Positions 17,801 to 31,383 are shown, counted from the first letter of the stretch. The stretch: 64,000 nt of DNA from Bugula neritina (GCA_964035545.1 OZ037765.1:3095001-3159000); one strand, 5' to 3'. Numbers and translations: made by a program. The notes: generated by a model not told the origin, from the letters alone.

Positions 17801-20800
17801 AAATCATGTAGAACTCAGTTTGATCAAACTCATAATTGTTATGAATAAAATAGAAAAGTTTGTATTTTCTTCCAAAACTATAAATAATTTTTTACCTGGA
17901 GGTGCTGATGGAGCTAAAATAAAACAGGAAATGTGGTTCTATTGCAATGATTTCACTAGTGGCTGGTCACAGTGTTACACAGGTTATTGATTTTTCTAAA
18001 GCTATTAGCAAATTCAAACAGTATAAAAGTCAATTTAAAATCCGGTAAATTTTATTCTCAGTGTGAAAATCTTTCAAGTGCAGTTTGAAGTGACATAATG
18101 CTGAGTCCATTACTCTACTTACTGCTAGACGCTGCCTTCTTCTTCTGAGCTGCCGGAGACTTCCTGCGTCGCATGCTGACCCAGAGACCGATGAATACGA
18201 GGGCGAGTACCATCAAACAGCCAATCACTATCAGCACAATGGCGTAAGTGGGCAGACCTTGCTTCTGATTCTGAGTACCACTACCTAACAGCCAAGCAAC
18301 ATTTGAAACTCAAATATAAAGAAATATTAGAAATGAGAAAAATGAGAGAAAGATTTCAAACAATCAAACTAAGCTAAACTATATAAAATAACAAATTATT
18401 AGCCAAGAAATGACACATATAGTTAGTTGATTACACAAAGATTTTAGTTACATAGAAAAGTGTTAAGGAAATAAATTTAATAACTAAAAGTAAAAAGATA
18501 AAACTATGACACACTTTAGAGTCTAGACACATTACCTGTAACTTTCACTTCATCTATTAGTAATTAAAATAATCAACATAAATAATAACAATAATAAGAA
18601 CCCTAGTAAAATAAACATGTTGAGAATCAAATCAACTTATTGAGACTAGCGGAATTTAAAATTTAACAAAAATCTTGTAAACACACAAAATATTAGGAGA
18701 AGTATTTAGCTATTAGCTTTAGATCCATACCCTTAACTGGAGCTCTTGTAGTGGCTGTGGCTACAAGAATACAGAAAGAGTTAGTTGAGTGTCATGAACG
18801 TATGTTAGCAAATCTATAAAGCCATGCAAAGGCAATCATCTCAACTCCTCACACAAATATTGCTAATAGCCCTAAAATATAGAAACTCTAATATCTAAGC
18901 CGATTTCTATAATGGGAGCACTGAGTCCCCCACTCCATCTTACAGAGTAGGTAAACCTCAAATATTCCCAACTGTTTCATACTAAAAGCAATACTAAGTG
19001 AAATGCCATGCACTTTTACACCTACATTATTAGTAGTTCTCAATTTTCAGGCAGCCTAGAAAACACTACATGGAGGTAAAAATGTAGTTCCAAGTTTTCC
19101 CATGTTATGACATGAAACTTATGATAAAGATCTATAAAAACAGGATTTTAAAATGAATGCACAGATTAGGATAGAAAGTTAGAACCGTTAGATTTATCAT
19201 CTGGTGGGGCATTCAAAACTAGAACATGCAACAACCTATAAATGCAGCCATGAGCCATGCCAATGGAGTTTGAATTGAAAAGAGCCGCAACTCAAAATAT
19301 ATTTTCCACTCTCGGAATCATTATTCTCCCTTCCTTTTACACATTCAAATGGCAAAGTTGTTCCATCATCAGTAAAAAGGATCCGGAAATTTAAAACCAA
19401 ATGAGATTTGTGGAGGTGCTAGAAATAGTATTTTGAGTTGCAGCTCATAAGAGCGGTGGAGCAAGATCATACACGTCAAGGAAGTGTATGCATAACAGAG
19501 ATTTCATTACCGGAAGTGATTGGCGTAGATGGAGTAACTTTGGCGATTGGAGAAACTAAAATATAGATCAGTTAGCCGAGCTACATGGTCCGACTTAAAT
19601 GATGGCAAACAGAAATTGAAAACTAATAAAAAAACTTATCAAACACTGTTCAAAAACTGAGGTAACCTGCAGATATTCTTGGTAAATAAAACACCTAAAT
19701 AGATAGAAGAGATCAAAGTAGTATGAGCATTTGTATACAAGAGAGCGGCCATAGAAATGTTGGCAACTTAGAACTTTCAGGAGCTTCACAACAGTGATGT
19801 AGTTATCAGCTGCTTTACATTGCTGGAACCCAGGAGCTGGTCTAGTGGAACACCGGGCCAAATAACAAAGTAGAGCAGCTGTTCCAGAAAGCACAGTCAA
19901 GGTACGACAGAGAGCATACAACAAGCAACCGAAAGTAAGCAACAAGAAAGTTGTACAGTTTGTTGAGAAAAACAAGCCCTTGGCAAGAAGATTCCACCAA
20001 TGCAGCCATTGAGCTCTACTTACTATATACTTTCACATTGGTTTCTAGAGTGGTTGTTAGGTTAGTGTGAGTGTTGAAAGATCGGCAGATATATGTTATT
20101 ATCTCTTCGTCAAAACCAGAAATCTATAAATAAACAAATTTGTAACTAGAACGGAGAAAATAGTAGAAATATAAATACAAAATGGCGCATCTAATAAAAA
20201 GGTTAAAAACTTACGTGATTAAAGACGGTATTTTCAACAGGTAAGGTTTTGCCAGTCTGAGAGAGTTTATTCTCAGGTAAAACAGAGCCTGTGTACCATT
20301 CATAGGAGACACAGCCATGACACTCCAGCGAGCAATTGATGTTCAGAGTGCTTACTGAGGCTAAGTTCCATTGCAGATTAACGTCAGTGTGAGGGAGTGG
20401 ACCAACTACAGGCAAATATACATCACATTACTGAGCTACTTGTCACACCGAACTTATTGAATAATTCCCTGCGTTTCCATTACGTCTGCATCATATTATG
20501 CAATGGATGCCCATACTCATGAATTTATTTGCAGTGACTTATAGTTGTGATTTTATTCCAAACAGCAATGAAAAATCCATTCACAGAAGCTTAGAAATTG
20601 AGTGAAGGTAATAGTTTACTCTTCAGGTAAATGTTTCGACACTTCAGCTTCACAAACATCAACAACGAGGCATCATTTGTTTGCTGCAAGACAAGCAGTA
20701 CTCACAATACACCTTCATCCTCAGCTCATTAGATTCCGCCAGTGCGGACATGTGATCGTACACTTGGCAGAAGAGATACTCTCCGTGCATGTCGCTAGTC

Positions 20801-22612
20801 GCCTTAGTGGTCCAGGTGAGAGTGGACGTTGCCTCAGCACTATCGTCCGTAATGTTCGTAATGGCGGGTGTGTGTGTCAACTCTGACGTACTGATAACTC
20901 CTTTGGGAAAGCTGAACCTGAGCTTAGGCGGGGGTCGCGCTGTCGATGTGCAGGTGTACGTGACGTCATCTCCTACTTTGGGTGTGTTGACACTCGAGGG
21001 CAGTGTCTGGGTTACGGTGGGTTTCGATGGTTTTGCTGGAGTAAACAAGAGGAATAGCTTTGATGGAAGTACGGAACTTTTAACATTTGTACACTAAGAT
21101 TATGGCCACATTGAGCAGAAATTTGCGTACAAAACTGTCTGAGTGGAACTGTGAAACTTGAGTGGCTATTGGTATTGGTCGATGATTTGGTTATAAATAA
21201 GTTCATTTTGAAATGTCACTCAAAAATCTTAATAATACGCTGTTTTCAATAATGCACAATCGATTGGAATAAAAACATAAAACTGAAATTCTAAAACTCA
21301 ATAAACAGTCATCAACATTGTTCACTCAGCAATTTGACTACATGAAATATACACAAACACAAATTTTCGTTAGCAGGCTGTGCAAAATTCTACAGCATGT
21401 GGCCTCAGGCCAAATGACGCAAGTTATGAATCATATACTTACCATAAGTTCGAATATCAAATTCATCTTCCTTACTGTACGAGCCTGTGAAACTACTCCA
21501 GCTACACTGAAGTGTTAGGGAGGGTAGGGGCCCTATTTGGAAACGCGCGCTCAGTTGGTTGTACAAACATGATTGGCTGTTGGGAATCAAAAACCCGGCA
21601 TCGCTGACGTATTTTTGTTCTGCGGTAGTATCACTTTTGCTATAGCACCTCAACTAAAACAAATTTGTTTCATTGTCATTTTTAACTTTGACAAGACACA
21701 CTTAAATTTTGATAATTTTTAAATAAACACCAAATAGTTTTAAAACAACATAATAAAAGAGGCACAACTAAAATCTAGTAAATTTAACTTTGGGCGTATC
21801 AAATTCAAAAACTTGCGTGAGTATCAAATTCGAAAATGATTATATTTTATACGTTGTGACTGGCACGTAAAATTTCAATGATTACAGGGATAATTTACCT
21901 GCAAATTTGTCACAGAGCTGTTGATAAAATTTAAAATATTTGCCCATTCTGTGCCAGTCTGAGAATAGGTAGCAGTACATCTGAAGTCTATTTGATTATT
22001 CTCTTCTATGGCTGCAGGGGAAGTTAACTGTATCCCATAACTATCCAGTACGGTTATACTAGATGTAACTATGTCAGCCCCACCTACACAAACACAATAT
22101 CCATAGTCAAGATGAAGTAGCAGTTTAAATGAATAAAACTGCTTTTGATCTGAACATTGATTCATTCGGAAGCTACAGGTAAACTTGCACTTGGTTATTA
22201 GAAAACTTGATACTTCATCTTTCCACTGCATAGTAATCAGTACATTGTAAGAATACTTCTAGAAAATATTAGGGCAAATGTTGAAAAAAAATATTAAAAG
22301 TCATCCCCCAACCTTACATAATAGATTCTTATTGTCTCTTAAACTCTTGTCATAAAAATATCTCTCTAATACACATATTCCTATGCTATAGGTATATTCA
22401 ACAAATTTTTAGCTTTTTAACCATAAAAACAGTAGGTGGAAGACCTAAAAACAAAGAGTTGTTGAAATATTTTTCTAAATTCAAAATTTGGAAATTTAAA
22501 GTCAATAGGTGAGTAGGTCATTACATTTAGATTGCCTAAAAAATTTGCATACATAAACTGAACACTTACCAAAGCCAAACAAGCAAAGAGAAATAAGACA
22601 TGAATAGATCAT
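8878..22612 (-). CDS. Ig-type receptor with tyrosine-rich cytoplasmic tail, gene C (13 exons)
   Basis: Exons, 5'->3' on the minus strand: 22612-22570, 22083-21899, 21653-21443, 21035-20706, 20405-20215, 20123-20024, 19555-19511, 18760-18731, 18553-18536, 18284-18123, 17171-17138, 15431-15335, 9081-8878. They join in phase to 549 residues. A signal peptide covers 1-14. Exons 2-3 are the N-terminal module (ITVLDSYG, LTLQCSW). Exon 4 is a C2-type Ig domain (VTYTCTS, YLFCQVYD). Exons 5-6 are the second Ig module (CSLECHGC, YICRSF). Three micro-exons of 45, 30 and 18 nt encode a Pro/Thr-rich stalk. The membrane segment is at about 399-420, followed by MRRRK. The tail of about 129 residues has 13 tyrosines, including NPDY (an NPxY PTB-type site) and YYNT (a pYxN-type SH2 site). 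It probably signals through tyrosine phosphorylation. It is the orthologue-like partner of genes A and B in opposite orientation. Introns near the 3' end are long (up to 6.2 kb). Confidence 0.85.
11945..11957. repeat. Poly-C run
   Basis: A run of 13 C residues in an otherwise AT-rich intron. Confidence 0.9.
14426..14470 (+). repeat. tRNA-like fragment (SINE head)
   Basis: CTGTGGTCTAGTGGATAGAG is a good tRNA D-arm/box A look-alike and resembles the heads of the two SINE copies. No box B follows, and a foldback element begins about 30 bp later. It is probably a truncated SINE. Confidence 0.45.
14501..14660. mobile_element. Foldback/MITE-like element, copy 1
   Basis: The left arm TTCTAGAAGCAGCTCCAAGT is matched in inverted order by ACTCAGAGCTGCTTCTAGAA at the right. 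Inside is a nested inverted pair around GGGTCTCAAGTTT and GAGACCCTCAAACT. The right end reads, inverted, CACTAAGAATTG. The same inverted termini occur at 31953-32134. No reading frame is inside, so it would depend on a transposase elsewhere. Confidence 0.6.
14709..14720. repeat. Poly-C run
   Basis: Twelve consecutive C residues, the second such run within the gene C intron. Confidence 0.9.
17896..17913 (-). CDS. Candidate 18-nt cassette micro-exon of gene C
   Basis: On the minus strand, CTCCATCAGCACCTCCAG sits between a T-rich acceptor ending TTTTAG and a donor GTAAAA. Its length is a multiple of three and phase 1 to phase 1 splicing keeps the frame, adding a Pro/Ser-rich insert just after the membrane exon. 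It may be included optionally; transcript data are needed. Confidence 0.4.
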
Positions 22613-25581
22613 TCTTGAAGCCTGAGGTCTCCTTAGTATGTCACAGAAGAGGTTAAATATGCAGTAAGTATTTTCTATAACTGTCTCCTGCCAGTTATAC
22701 TTCTGCTATTTGGCCTATAATTATAGTTTACTGATAGAATGAGCATTGGACAAACGGAAGAACTAGAAATAAAAGTCTATTTCCAAACTCTAAACCCTAA
22801 ACTAAAAATGAGTATAGACTACAGGAAACCTAACATGTATTTACTACAAATAATAACCAAAATCATTGTGATTTCGGAGTTAGTTTGCTATGTAAAAGTT
22901 AGCAAGAAAATAAAATTTAATTATACTTATTGATGGATATTCACTTTCAGCAGTACTAGTATAACCCTTTACATTAAAACAAAAAAGTACATTGACAATT
23001 TTGACTTTTGTGATCATCGTTGTGGTGGTCGTACACTAATAAAAAATATAATCAATTAACTAAAACTGTAAATCTTAATGATAATAATATATCAATATGA
23101 ACATCACCATATCAAAAACAGAATACAGATACGCATGATCATGATGATGATGAACATCAACATTACTAGTAGTAGTATTACTCATTGATTATCATCATCA
23201 TGATTAGATTGAGATTCAGATTGAGAATTAAATTTGACTACTACAACTCAGGTACATAGTCATTTAATTACCATTACTATTAGACTTAGTATAACTAATA
23301 GAGTAATACTATAAGTATTACTATCACTATCACTATGAGTATTACTACTACTACTAGTACTAGTAGTAGTGACACTTGTACTACGTCTTAGTCTACGACT
23401 ACTGTACACTCACACTGTACAGTGTTCTACTACTAGTAGTAGTACTAGTATTAACTTCAAGACACGTGTAGTGATACCCCATTCAACCCAAATAGAAGCG
23501 TGCCTACTTACTTAGTCTTAAGTATTGCATATAACAATAAGTGACTTTTATACTGTAAGGTTGGTCTAACTTTATATACTTGAATTCACTGCTAAGCCTG
23601 TTGCTGCAGCTTCGGTTGTTGACAAACTGATTCAACGTGAAGGGGGTGTGGGGCAAACAGAAAGTTTGTTTAGTTGTGGCTCCGGGTCGAAAAACACATG
23701 CACTGCAATCGGGAGATCAAATGCTTTCAACAATCTTCTTTAACAGTTAGTTGAATTCTAGTCTATAGAGGTGCGGTTTGCTTCTGTTGCAGTACCGCCT
23801 ACTTTTGCTACACTTTCGGAAGGATAACCCCACAGTGAATGATGTTCGCTTGACATAAAATAGTATTTACAGACACAATATTATACATACGCATGCATGC
23901 AAGTACGAAATAGAAGATTATGGTGAATAACACGCATGCACACACCACGCACATATTTAAATAATATATTCCCACAAACTAGTGACTTCATTAGAAATAA
24001 ATAAGTAGCATTTTATATGCTTGTCTATAGATTTATAACTTCTAATTAATATATGTATAAATATTTTAAACTTCAGACTTTTTGAAGCAATTTTATGTAA
24101 TTCATGTTATTTCTACAGATTTATAGCATAGCATCATAAAATTAGCTAAGATATTTTATTCATAGCTGAAAATCTAGCATCCGGCTTCTCCATGTACAAC
24201 AGGGCATAGGCAGCTTTGATAATACAACAACATAAATAATATAATATTAGGACAGCATTTGCCAATGCTTGCTAAAAGACAACTCCGAAATATTCTGGTG
24301 TGTGTTCATTTATTGTGAAGTCCATTCAGCTCTGCATGAATAAAATAATATTCTGAAGCCTCTTGTATGCAAGCTTTAGGAATTGTCTTCTCCTGAGAAT
24401 GCATTCTTATTCGAGATGCTTTTAACAACGTGCAATAAAATATGCATCAAAATCAACATGAATGAGTCAACTTGAGATAACATTAATAGGAGCTTGCTTT
24501 CAATATGATGGTTATTTGATTTTGCAAGTTGTGTCATTATCTGTATTTCAAATGTAATTTTTATTTATGCTAATATGAAATTTATACATATAAATAAATT
24601 ATAGCAAATTTATTGTGATATCACTGAAAAATCATGGAATATGTTTTTGAATTCTATGTTGACAAATTTATTCTAGGAAATAATACTGATAGCAATAATC
24701 TAGAATAATATAATGCTGTGTGCTCAACCAGTATGTCATAACATGTAAGTACACCTATGTGATAGAATAATTCTGTTTTGTGGATGTTGTGAGTTTAGAC
24801 TTCAATGGGTGTTTATGTAGTGCTCATGTTTTTATTATGAAAGCTAGTTATGTAATACTAAAGCTTATTTGTTGTTATGTAACCTTATACCATAATATGT
24901 ATTTTGCATTGTAGTAATTCAATGGTAGTTGAACAACTGAATACTAGGCTGTTTGTTTTATAACCTCCTCAGTTTAAGTCAGTCAGTAAAATTAGTGCTT
25001 GCTGCATAAAATATACAATATGTTATAGACTACAACAAAGTTCTTTTCAGTAGTATATTAATATAATTTAACAAATCAGCAATTTGCACACATATTAATA
25101 TTATATTATATGACCAGCTGTATCAAAACAAAAATATTACTAATGGCAATAAATTATTTCAAAACATACAATAAACTACCAGAAAACATTATATATATTA
25201 TATAACATAGACAATAGGGGTAAACAGCTTAGGAACTTCCAGAAAATTTTGTTTCATAAACCTTGAACAGCTCAAGTCTTAAAAATACAGCAATTTATAT
25301 TGATGAACAATAGTGGAAGTTTTAATGGACAATACAATATACACAAAATTGTTCTTCAACATTCTTCATATCGTTTAATGAGCATCACAATCACAATTTC
25401 GAAAATATTTAAATCGTGCAGTGATAATACTGTGATTGATATAAATAATAATGTAGGATAAATATTATGATATTTATAATACTGAAGTGAATGAAAAAGT
25501 TCCACTAATATTTGCTCTTGAAGCAAGTATAAGTGTTAAATATCAGAGTACTTAGGCAGCTAGGAGTTATGCTACCCAGAA
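22613..25581. other. Intergenic, gene C to the SLC16 gene
   Basis: No coding exon is recognised. 23600-23850 is less AT-rich than its surroundings and may hold the gene C promoter or a non-coding 5' exon, but no defined element is visible. Confidence 0.5.
23090..23470. repeat. Degenerate trinucleotide-rich tract with local palindromes
   Basis: Dense TAC/TAG/ATC trinucleotides, e.g. ACTACTACTAGTACTAGTAG, which folds back on itself. A related stretch recurs around 23430-23452. Low-complexity sequence. Confidence 0.8.
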
Positions 25582-28098
25582 CTAAGCTGCCGGGATAGTA
25601 ATATCAGTGCTCTGAGAAACGGATCTGGGTGTACGACGGCGACTTTTCCTCAGAAAGGTGATGGTGATGGCGAGAAGTCCAGACAGAACTAGAGAGACAC
25701 CACTGAACATGAATGTGTAGACATACTTTCCAGATATATCCCACAGCCATCCTACCAAAGGGAAATCTTATCATAGTGTATTATAGTATAAAAAATTGAT
25801 ACATTGGTGACACAGACTGCTTTTTTTACAGCTACAGAGAAAGATCAGCTGTAGAAAAAAACGTATCATGCTGTTATATTACTCGAAATGCTTCTCTCCT
25901 TGATTTCTTGCAATTAGTAAATTTAAAGTATTTCTCAAAAGAAATTAAATATGAATTATTGAAAATATACTTTAGTGTGGGAAACTTAAATATTTAATAA
26001 AAACAAATCATTTTCGGGCAATCTGAAAAGCACCACAGGTTACATAATGTAATTATTGGAGATATGCATTAAATAGTTCATACACAATAAATAAGAAAAT
26101 GGTGAAAGATTTTTTCTTGACTGATAATTGATTCTTCATCTAGTTTTAGATTTAAAATTTTAAAATTTATGAACACCAATGCACAATTTAAGTTAGCTTA
26201 TATGTGAACATTAAATTTTGATTTCAACATATATATCATTACTTAGCTGGGGTCTACCAAAACATGTTATTTACAGTCAATACTCGCAATTACTGCATAA
26301 AGTAATTATAAGATATATACGTACCGCCAATAGGTGGGCCACATAGACCTGCTATACCTTGGCCAAACATCAGTAAGCCATATGCACTGGTGAGTTGATG
26401 CAAAGAGAGAATCTGTACTAAAACAACAGTCTCTAAGACGTAATTAGCGCTTGTGAGCAGACCAAACACGGAACTAAACGTAGCGAGAGCTGCGTATGTC
26501 TTCATGAGCCATAAAGTAGAAACTAACAGCCCGCACAGCAGAATGCTGAAGCCATATAGCACAGGTGTATTAACAAATGGCAAATCTCCAAGGTACCCAA
26601 ATAAAACAAATCCTACTATACCCACAATTCCAATGATGGATATGAGGAAAGATGGCCTCTCAATGCCCAACGACGCAGCGTAGTCAGGGAGGAACAGGTA
26701 TGGTACATCATATGCACATGAAAGCATAAAATTCGAAATGAAAAATATCAGATATACTGGAATGGTGAGTAATCGAATATCAAACATTTCCTTGGCAATA
26801 GAGCGGAGAAACTGAAGCAGACGTCGAGATTTGGATGCTGTCAGTGGACTATTATCTTTTGGCACAGAGCTCTTTTCATTGAGCTCTTCAATTTCAGCAG
26901 ACAGTTGAGGACAACTTGCTGATCCATTATTAAATGATGACCTAGCTGAGACTGGAGCCAGGTTTTGGTGACTGAGTAACAACAGGTTACGCCCTGAACG
27001 CATAAGTACAAATTTGGATGGCAATTTATTTACTTGCACCACATTTTCAGAAAAAACGCCTTCTGCATCATTGTAAAGTGTGTTTGTGGATTTATGATGT
27101 TGATTTTTAGTGTCTTCATCTACTAAGGATTGCCTTTCCTCTATCAGTCCATTTAGTTTTTCTTCAATAGTGTTTTTGTCATCCTGCACTGAGTGATGAG
27201 AACATTTTTGAGGTAGAGATGTAAAGAATTCCGTAGTATTGTTATTGGGTATACTTTCTGGCGCATCCAACTGAGGCTTAGCTCTAAAGAGAGCTCCAAA
27301 TACAACCAGGTTCAGTGTTATAGCAGAAATGATGACCAGCGTTCCGCGCCATCCATATTCATCAAGTAGAAACTCAATAAGTGGTGCCATGACAAAAGTC
27401 CCTAAACCCGAGCCTGCATTTGATATTCCTGTAGCCAAGCCTCTTCTTTGCTCAAACCAAAATGAAGAGATTATTGAAGATGGCACGTATACAAAGGCCA
27501 CACCAAAGCCTGCAACAACTCCATAAGTTAACGTCAGCATCTGAATAGAGTTTACAAAAGAACTGAGAAAAAGGCCAAGTGAAGTAATTATGGCGCCAAG
27601 GATTGTAGTGACTCTGCACCCAAATTTTGTCACACAAAAACCTGCTAAGGGGCCACATATAAGAGGCACGCCAACAAATAAAGCACTGACCCAAGAGGTT
27701 GCAGATTTTGAGCTACCAAAGGCATCTACAAAGTGGGGATACATGACACCAAAGGTAAATACAATGCCATCAACAATAAATTGGCACATGAAAGAAGCAA
27801 AAGTAATGACCCAACCATAGCCACCATCTCGCTGTGTAGGCTCAAAAACACCATCTGGTGGTACAGCTTTGCAAACTTTATTTGGCGATATTCTGTCGCT
27901 ATCTGGTAAAATTTCCTGAGGAGCAGTAGCTTCTAGTGGTATTGGTTTATAGCTACCATCTGCTGGTTTTAGCCCATAGCCACCGTCTGGTGATAGGATT
28001 TTATGAGCGAAATCTGGAGGTGTTTTTGAGGCATTTAATTTTTCATTCCATGTTGATGCTTTGTTGCTGTCACTAATGTCATCTTTTTCAGTTTCCAT
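25582..28098 (-). CDS. Monocarboxylate-transporter-like protein (SLC16 family, MFS)
   Basis: Coding exons are 28098-26325 and 25751-25582, joined in phase 1; 647 residues. It is a proton-linked or orphan monocarboxylate transporter of the plasma membrane with twelve predicted membrane spans. The SLC16 signature before and in TM1 is DGGYGWVITFASF (91-103). The TM5 signature reads FWFEQRRGLATGISNAGS. A long hydrophilic loop (about 275-430) separates the two six-helix halves. The last exon supplies the final helix (YVYTFMFSGVSLVLSG) and a basic tail RKSRRR. The N-terminus is long for the family and repeats DGG-like motifs at 38-42, 47-50 and 81-84 ahead of the true signature. The start is the first in-frame ATG after an upstream stop. 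The substrate cannot be read from the sequence; it most resembles orphan MCTs rather than lactate carriers. Confidence 0.93.
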
Positions 28099-31000
28099 TT
28101 TTCTTAAAAGTTTGATATGCTCAATTAGATAGCTTAGTATTTATTCTAGTATTATTAACCTAATTACTGAAGTGTTTAGTTCTTTTATTAAATAGCAATG
28201 GATTGTGATTACTGTTGGAGTAAGATCTGCAGTGTCTGAGATTAGTTACACTCCTCATCTGATTTCTTCTTACTATTAGAATACAACAATTATAATTTAA
28301 TATAAATAATATTATTAACTTCTTTATAAACAGTACAATGAACATCAGCCTATTGCATAATCTATGCAGTTCTATGCAAACTAACCAATATATTAAATCG
28401 TTTAAATATTGCTGCATTAGGAAAAAGTAATTTGCGGCAGCAATGATCACACTGCGAACTCCATGGCGTACACAGTGTGATCATAGGATCATACCAGAAT
28501 TGTTGCTATAAGAATAAAGCATATTAATGAAACTCCTTGCCAATGTAAAGAAAATTATAAATTTGCCGTTAACTCAAATAGTTTAGAGCCACTTTCATAA
28601 TTGTGCTTTTAAAAGAGTTTCTTTTTTGAATTACAATTCTCTTATGCAGAATAGTTTCAATTCACAATACTATGAGCAGTTGGAGCACAAAATAAATTGT
28701 TATACAAATAGATTATATAAAACTATGTTCTAATATTTACAATACTAACTTAATATTTAGTAGCCAACAATAAAAAACATTTATACAGCTAGTCATAGGT
28801 TCTTTAAAATTTCTAAGTAAACATAAATTTAATTTCAATAAAACATGATCTTAGGATGCTTAGAGGTGAGAAATAATGTTTGATCTATTATCAAGTTTTT
28901 TTTAGATGCAATCCATCAAACTTCATAGGGCAGTATAAAATGGTCAGATGCATATCAAAAAGTATGAAATTATGTGGATATTAGCATTATGCACTATTCT
29001 GTCCCATGCATCTCGATTAGCACATCAACCATGCAGTAATTAAAATGTAAATTGAAATTAATATCAACTTGTTTGACTAATGTGAGTTTTAATTATTTTT
29101 AATTTGCTTGCAAAATTCTTTTCATCTATAAATGATTTGAAAACCGTTTGCATTCAAACAGCTTCACTGTCTTGCATAGCTTGGGCTAGCATATTATTAT
29201 ATGCCTGCAGGGAGAACAAACATTGTTGGGGATTTTAAATAGCACCTTATCTTATTATCCTAAAATATTATTTTTCCTTTCAATAATATCTAGGTATCCG
29301 TGAAAGCTGTTGACTTAGCTCCATGTGAGACATTCAAAACACATACAATATGGCTGGAACTGTAGGAAATATAACTTAGATCAAGCATTGTGAAAAATGT
29401 TATGCTTTCTTTAGAAAAACATTAGACATAAAGAATTTTTATGCCTGAACAAATATTGCCAGCTATGGTGAGGGGAAAACTTGGAATTTATCAAGGCACT
29501 TGCTGAATTATATCATTGCACAACTTTAGTAATTAGCAGCGTTAAGAATTTACTTCAACATTATGCAAGACTAGGAATTCGGATTTACACTTACAGTAAC
29601 ATTATTTGCAGAGAAAATGTTAACACATGCACTGCTTAAGGTTTTGGATGCAGCAATAATTGCCTCAGCAAACAGGTTTATGTCCGGTTAATCTCCTCCC
29701 ACACCCAGTGGAGCAAACAATATCAAGGGCAGTGAAATGCAATTGAAGGCTGACAGTAACTCAGCAGTAATGTTAGTATAGCAGCATATAGTGCTATAGA
29801 TTTTCAATTATTATATCAGTTATTAACCTAGCAGCATTATTACAGGATTTATTGAATGCAATAGACTGTTAATGTTGAACTCATTAGGCCTTAACTTGAG
29901 GACACGGCCTTAGATAAAATCTGGGAATTATGAGGACACTCATTATGTATCTCCGAGTAGAGGTTGAGATGAATGACTCAGCATAATTGTAGAAGAAAGG
30001 TTGTTAATTAGTATACTGAATACATTCAACTATAGGGCTTATGTATATAATATATACATGTATATATATATTTTTTTTAATGCTTATATATAATTATTTT
30101 AATTAGTAATAAATTGGGCCATGTTGAATTTTATGTAGCTTATAAAGAAAAAAACACCAAGATTATTGTTTTTCAACTTGAAACTTTTAAAATTTTGAGG
30201 TTACCACGAAATGTAATCAAACAATTTATAGTGTATGCAAATTTTAGTTTTTGGAACACTGTAAAGATAGTATTTTATATGTAAATGAACTGCTAACAAG
30301 CACAGCATTACAAGAAATACTTGATAGTGTTATATGTGGAGAAAATACATACTCCTAGCTGTGAATGTTTCAATATAACAGTTGAATGGTGCATTGTTCA
30401 TCAGTATTCTAAACCATAACATGAAGAGAATAAATTTTATTGACCTAATACACTGAATGGAGTTAGTAGTCGCAGGCAGCTGATTGATGCCTGCACTTAA
30501 TAGCTGCTGATGCCGCAATTATTGATCAGTAGAAACTACACATAAAAAGCTGCTAGTTCACCAGTTGCATGGTGCCTTGCAAGTTGCACAATGTTATGCA
30601 AGTAGCCATCAGTGGATATAAATAGTCACGATATGCATTCATGAGATTCACACACTTCATGAACTGTCAGATTAGCACCCCAGTGGCAGCTAAGCTATGT
30701 AGATTGACATTTACAGACTGAAAAGTTATTTAAGCTGATATCATTTCATCACATCTACATGACTAATAAGTTTAACATAAAATCAAGATATGATTATGGG
30801 TATGTTTAAAATGAGAAAATGCATAAGTCATATCCCATAACTGTTAATATGCTCTGCAAAATGGCTGCTGTCATGGTGGATTCTGCTTAAACATCAGTTT
30901 AAAAATTGATTTACAAACAGGTGACATCAGTTGTGACTAATTGGAGCACCCCAACTGGCATATATACTTATAGTTCAGTGTCTATATTACAATGACATAG

Positions 31001-31302
31001 GCTATAACTTTAGGCATTTTTGAATAACTTTTAAATTTCGATGAAATGCTCTTTCAAATTAGCAGTCTCAAAAGAAGAGCTTGTTTTTTAATAGATTTAT
31101 CAAACATGACTTTTGTCACTAGGTTAATGAAAAATATATTTACTGAGACATTGCAGGAAAATGTTATTCTATAAATATGATATCTTAAACTAAAGATCTG
31201 TAGAGAGCTCAGTCCACAAATTGTGTTCCCAAAAATTTTAATTAAGACAGTTGCACACTCTTTGTAAAGACTAAAGTACTAACAATAAGAAAATTTACTT
31301 AC

Positions 31303-31383
31303 CAATGCGTTCCAACAGCATAAGCAAAGATTGCCGCTTGTATGTCTCTTGTCTCTTCATCAGTGTACTTTATCAGCTAGGTA
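31303..31383 (-). other. Candidate non-coding 5' exon of the SLC16 gene
   Basis: On the minus strand a less AT-rich block ends in GGAACGCATTG followed by a strong donor GTAAGT. It has no long reading frame, and lies about 3.2 kb upstream of the SLC16 start codon with suitable acceptors in between (near 28110-28150). Inferred only; the transcription start is not defined. Confidence 0.35.

Noticed and set aside
19595-19975. 126-codon frame in a gene C intron, minus strand
   Set aside because: It lies between two well-phased exons, has no splice sites fitting gene C, and its Leu/Cys-rich composition looks random.
28160-28450. 96-codon minus-strand frame upstream of the SLC16 start
   Set aside because: Interrupted from the SLC16 frame by stops, and no SLC16-like sequence; probably 5' UTR or intron.
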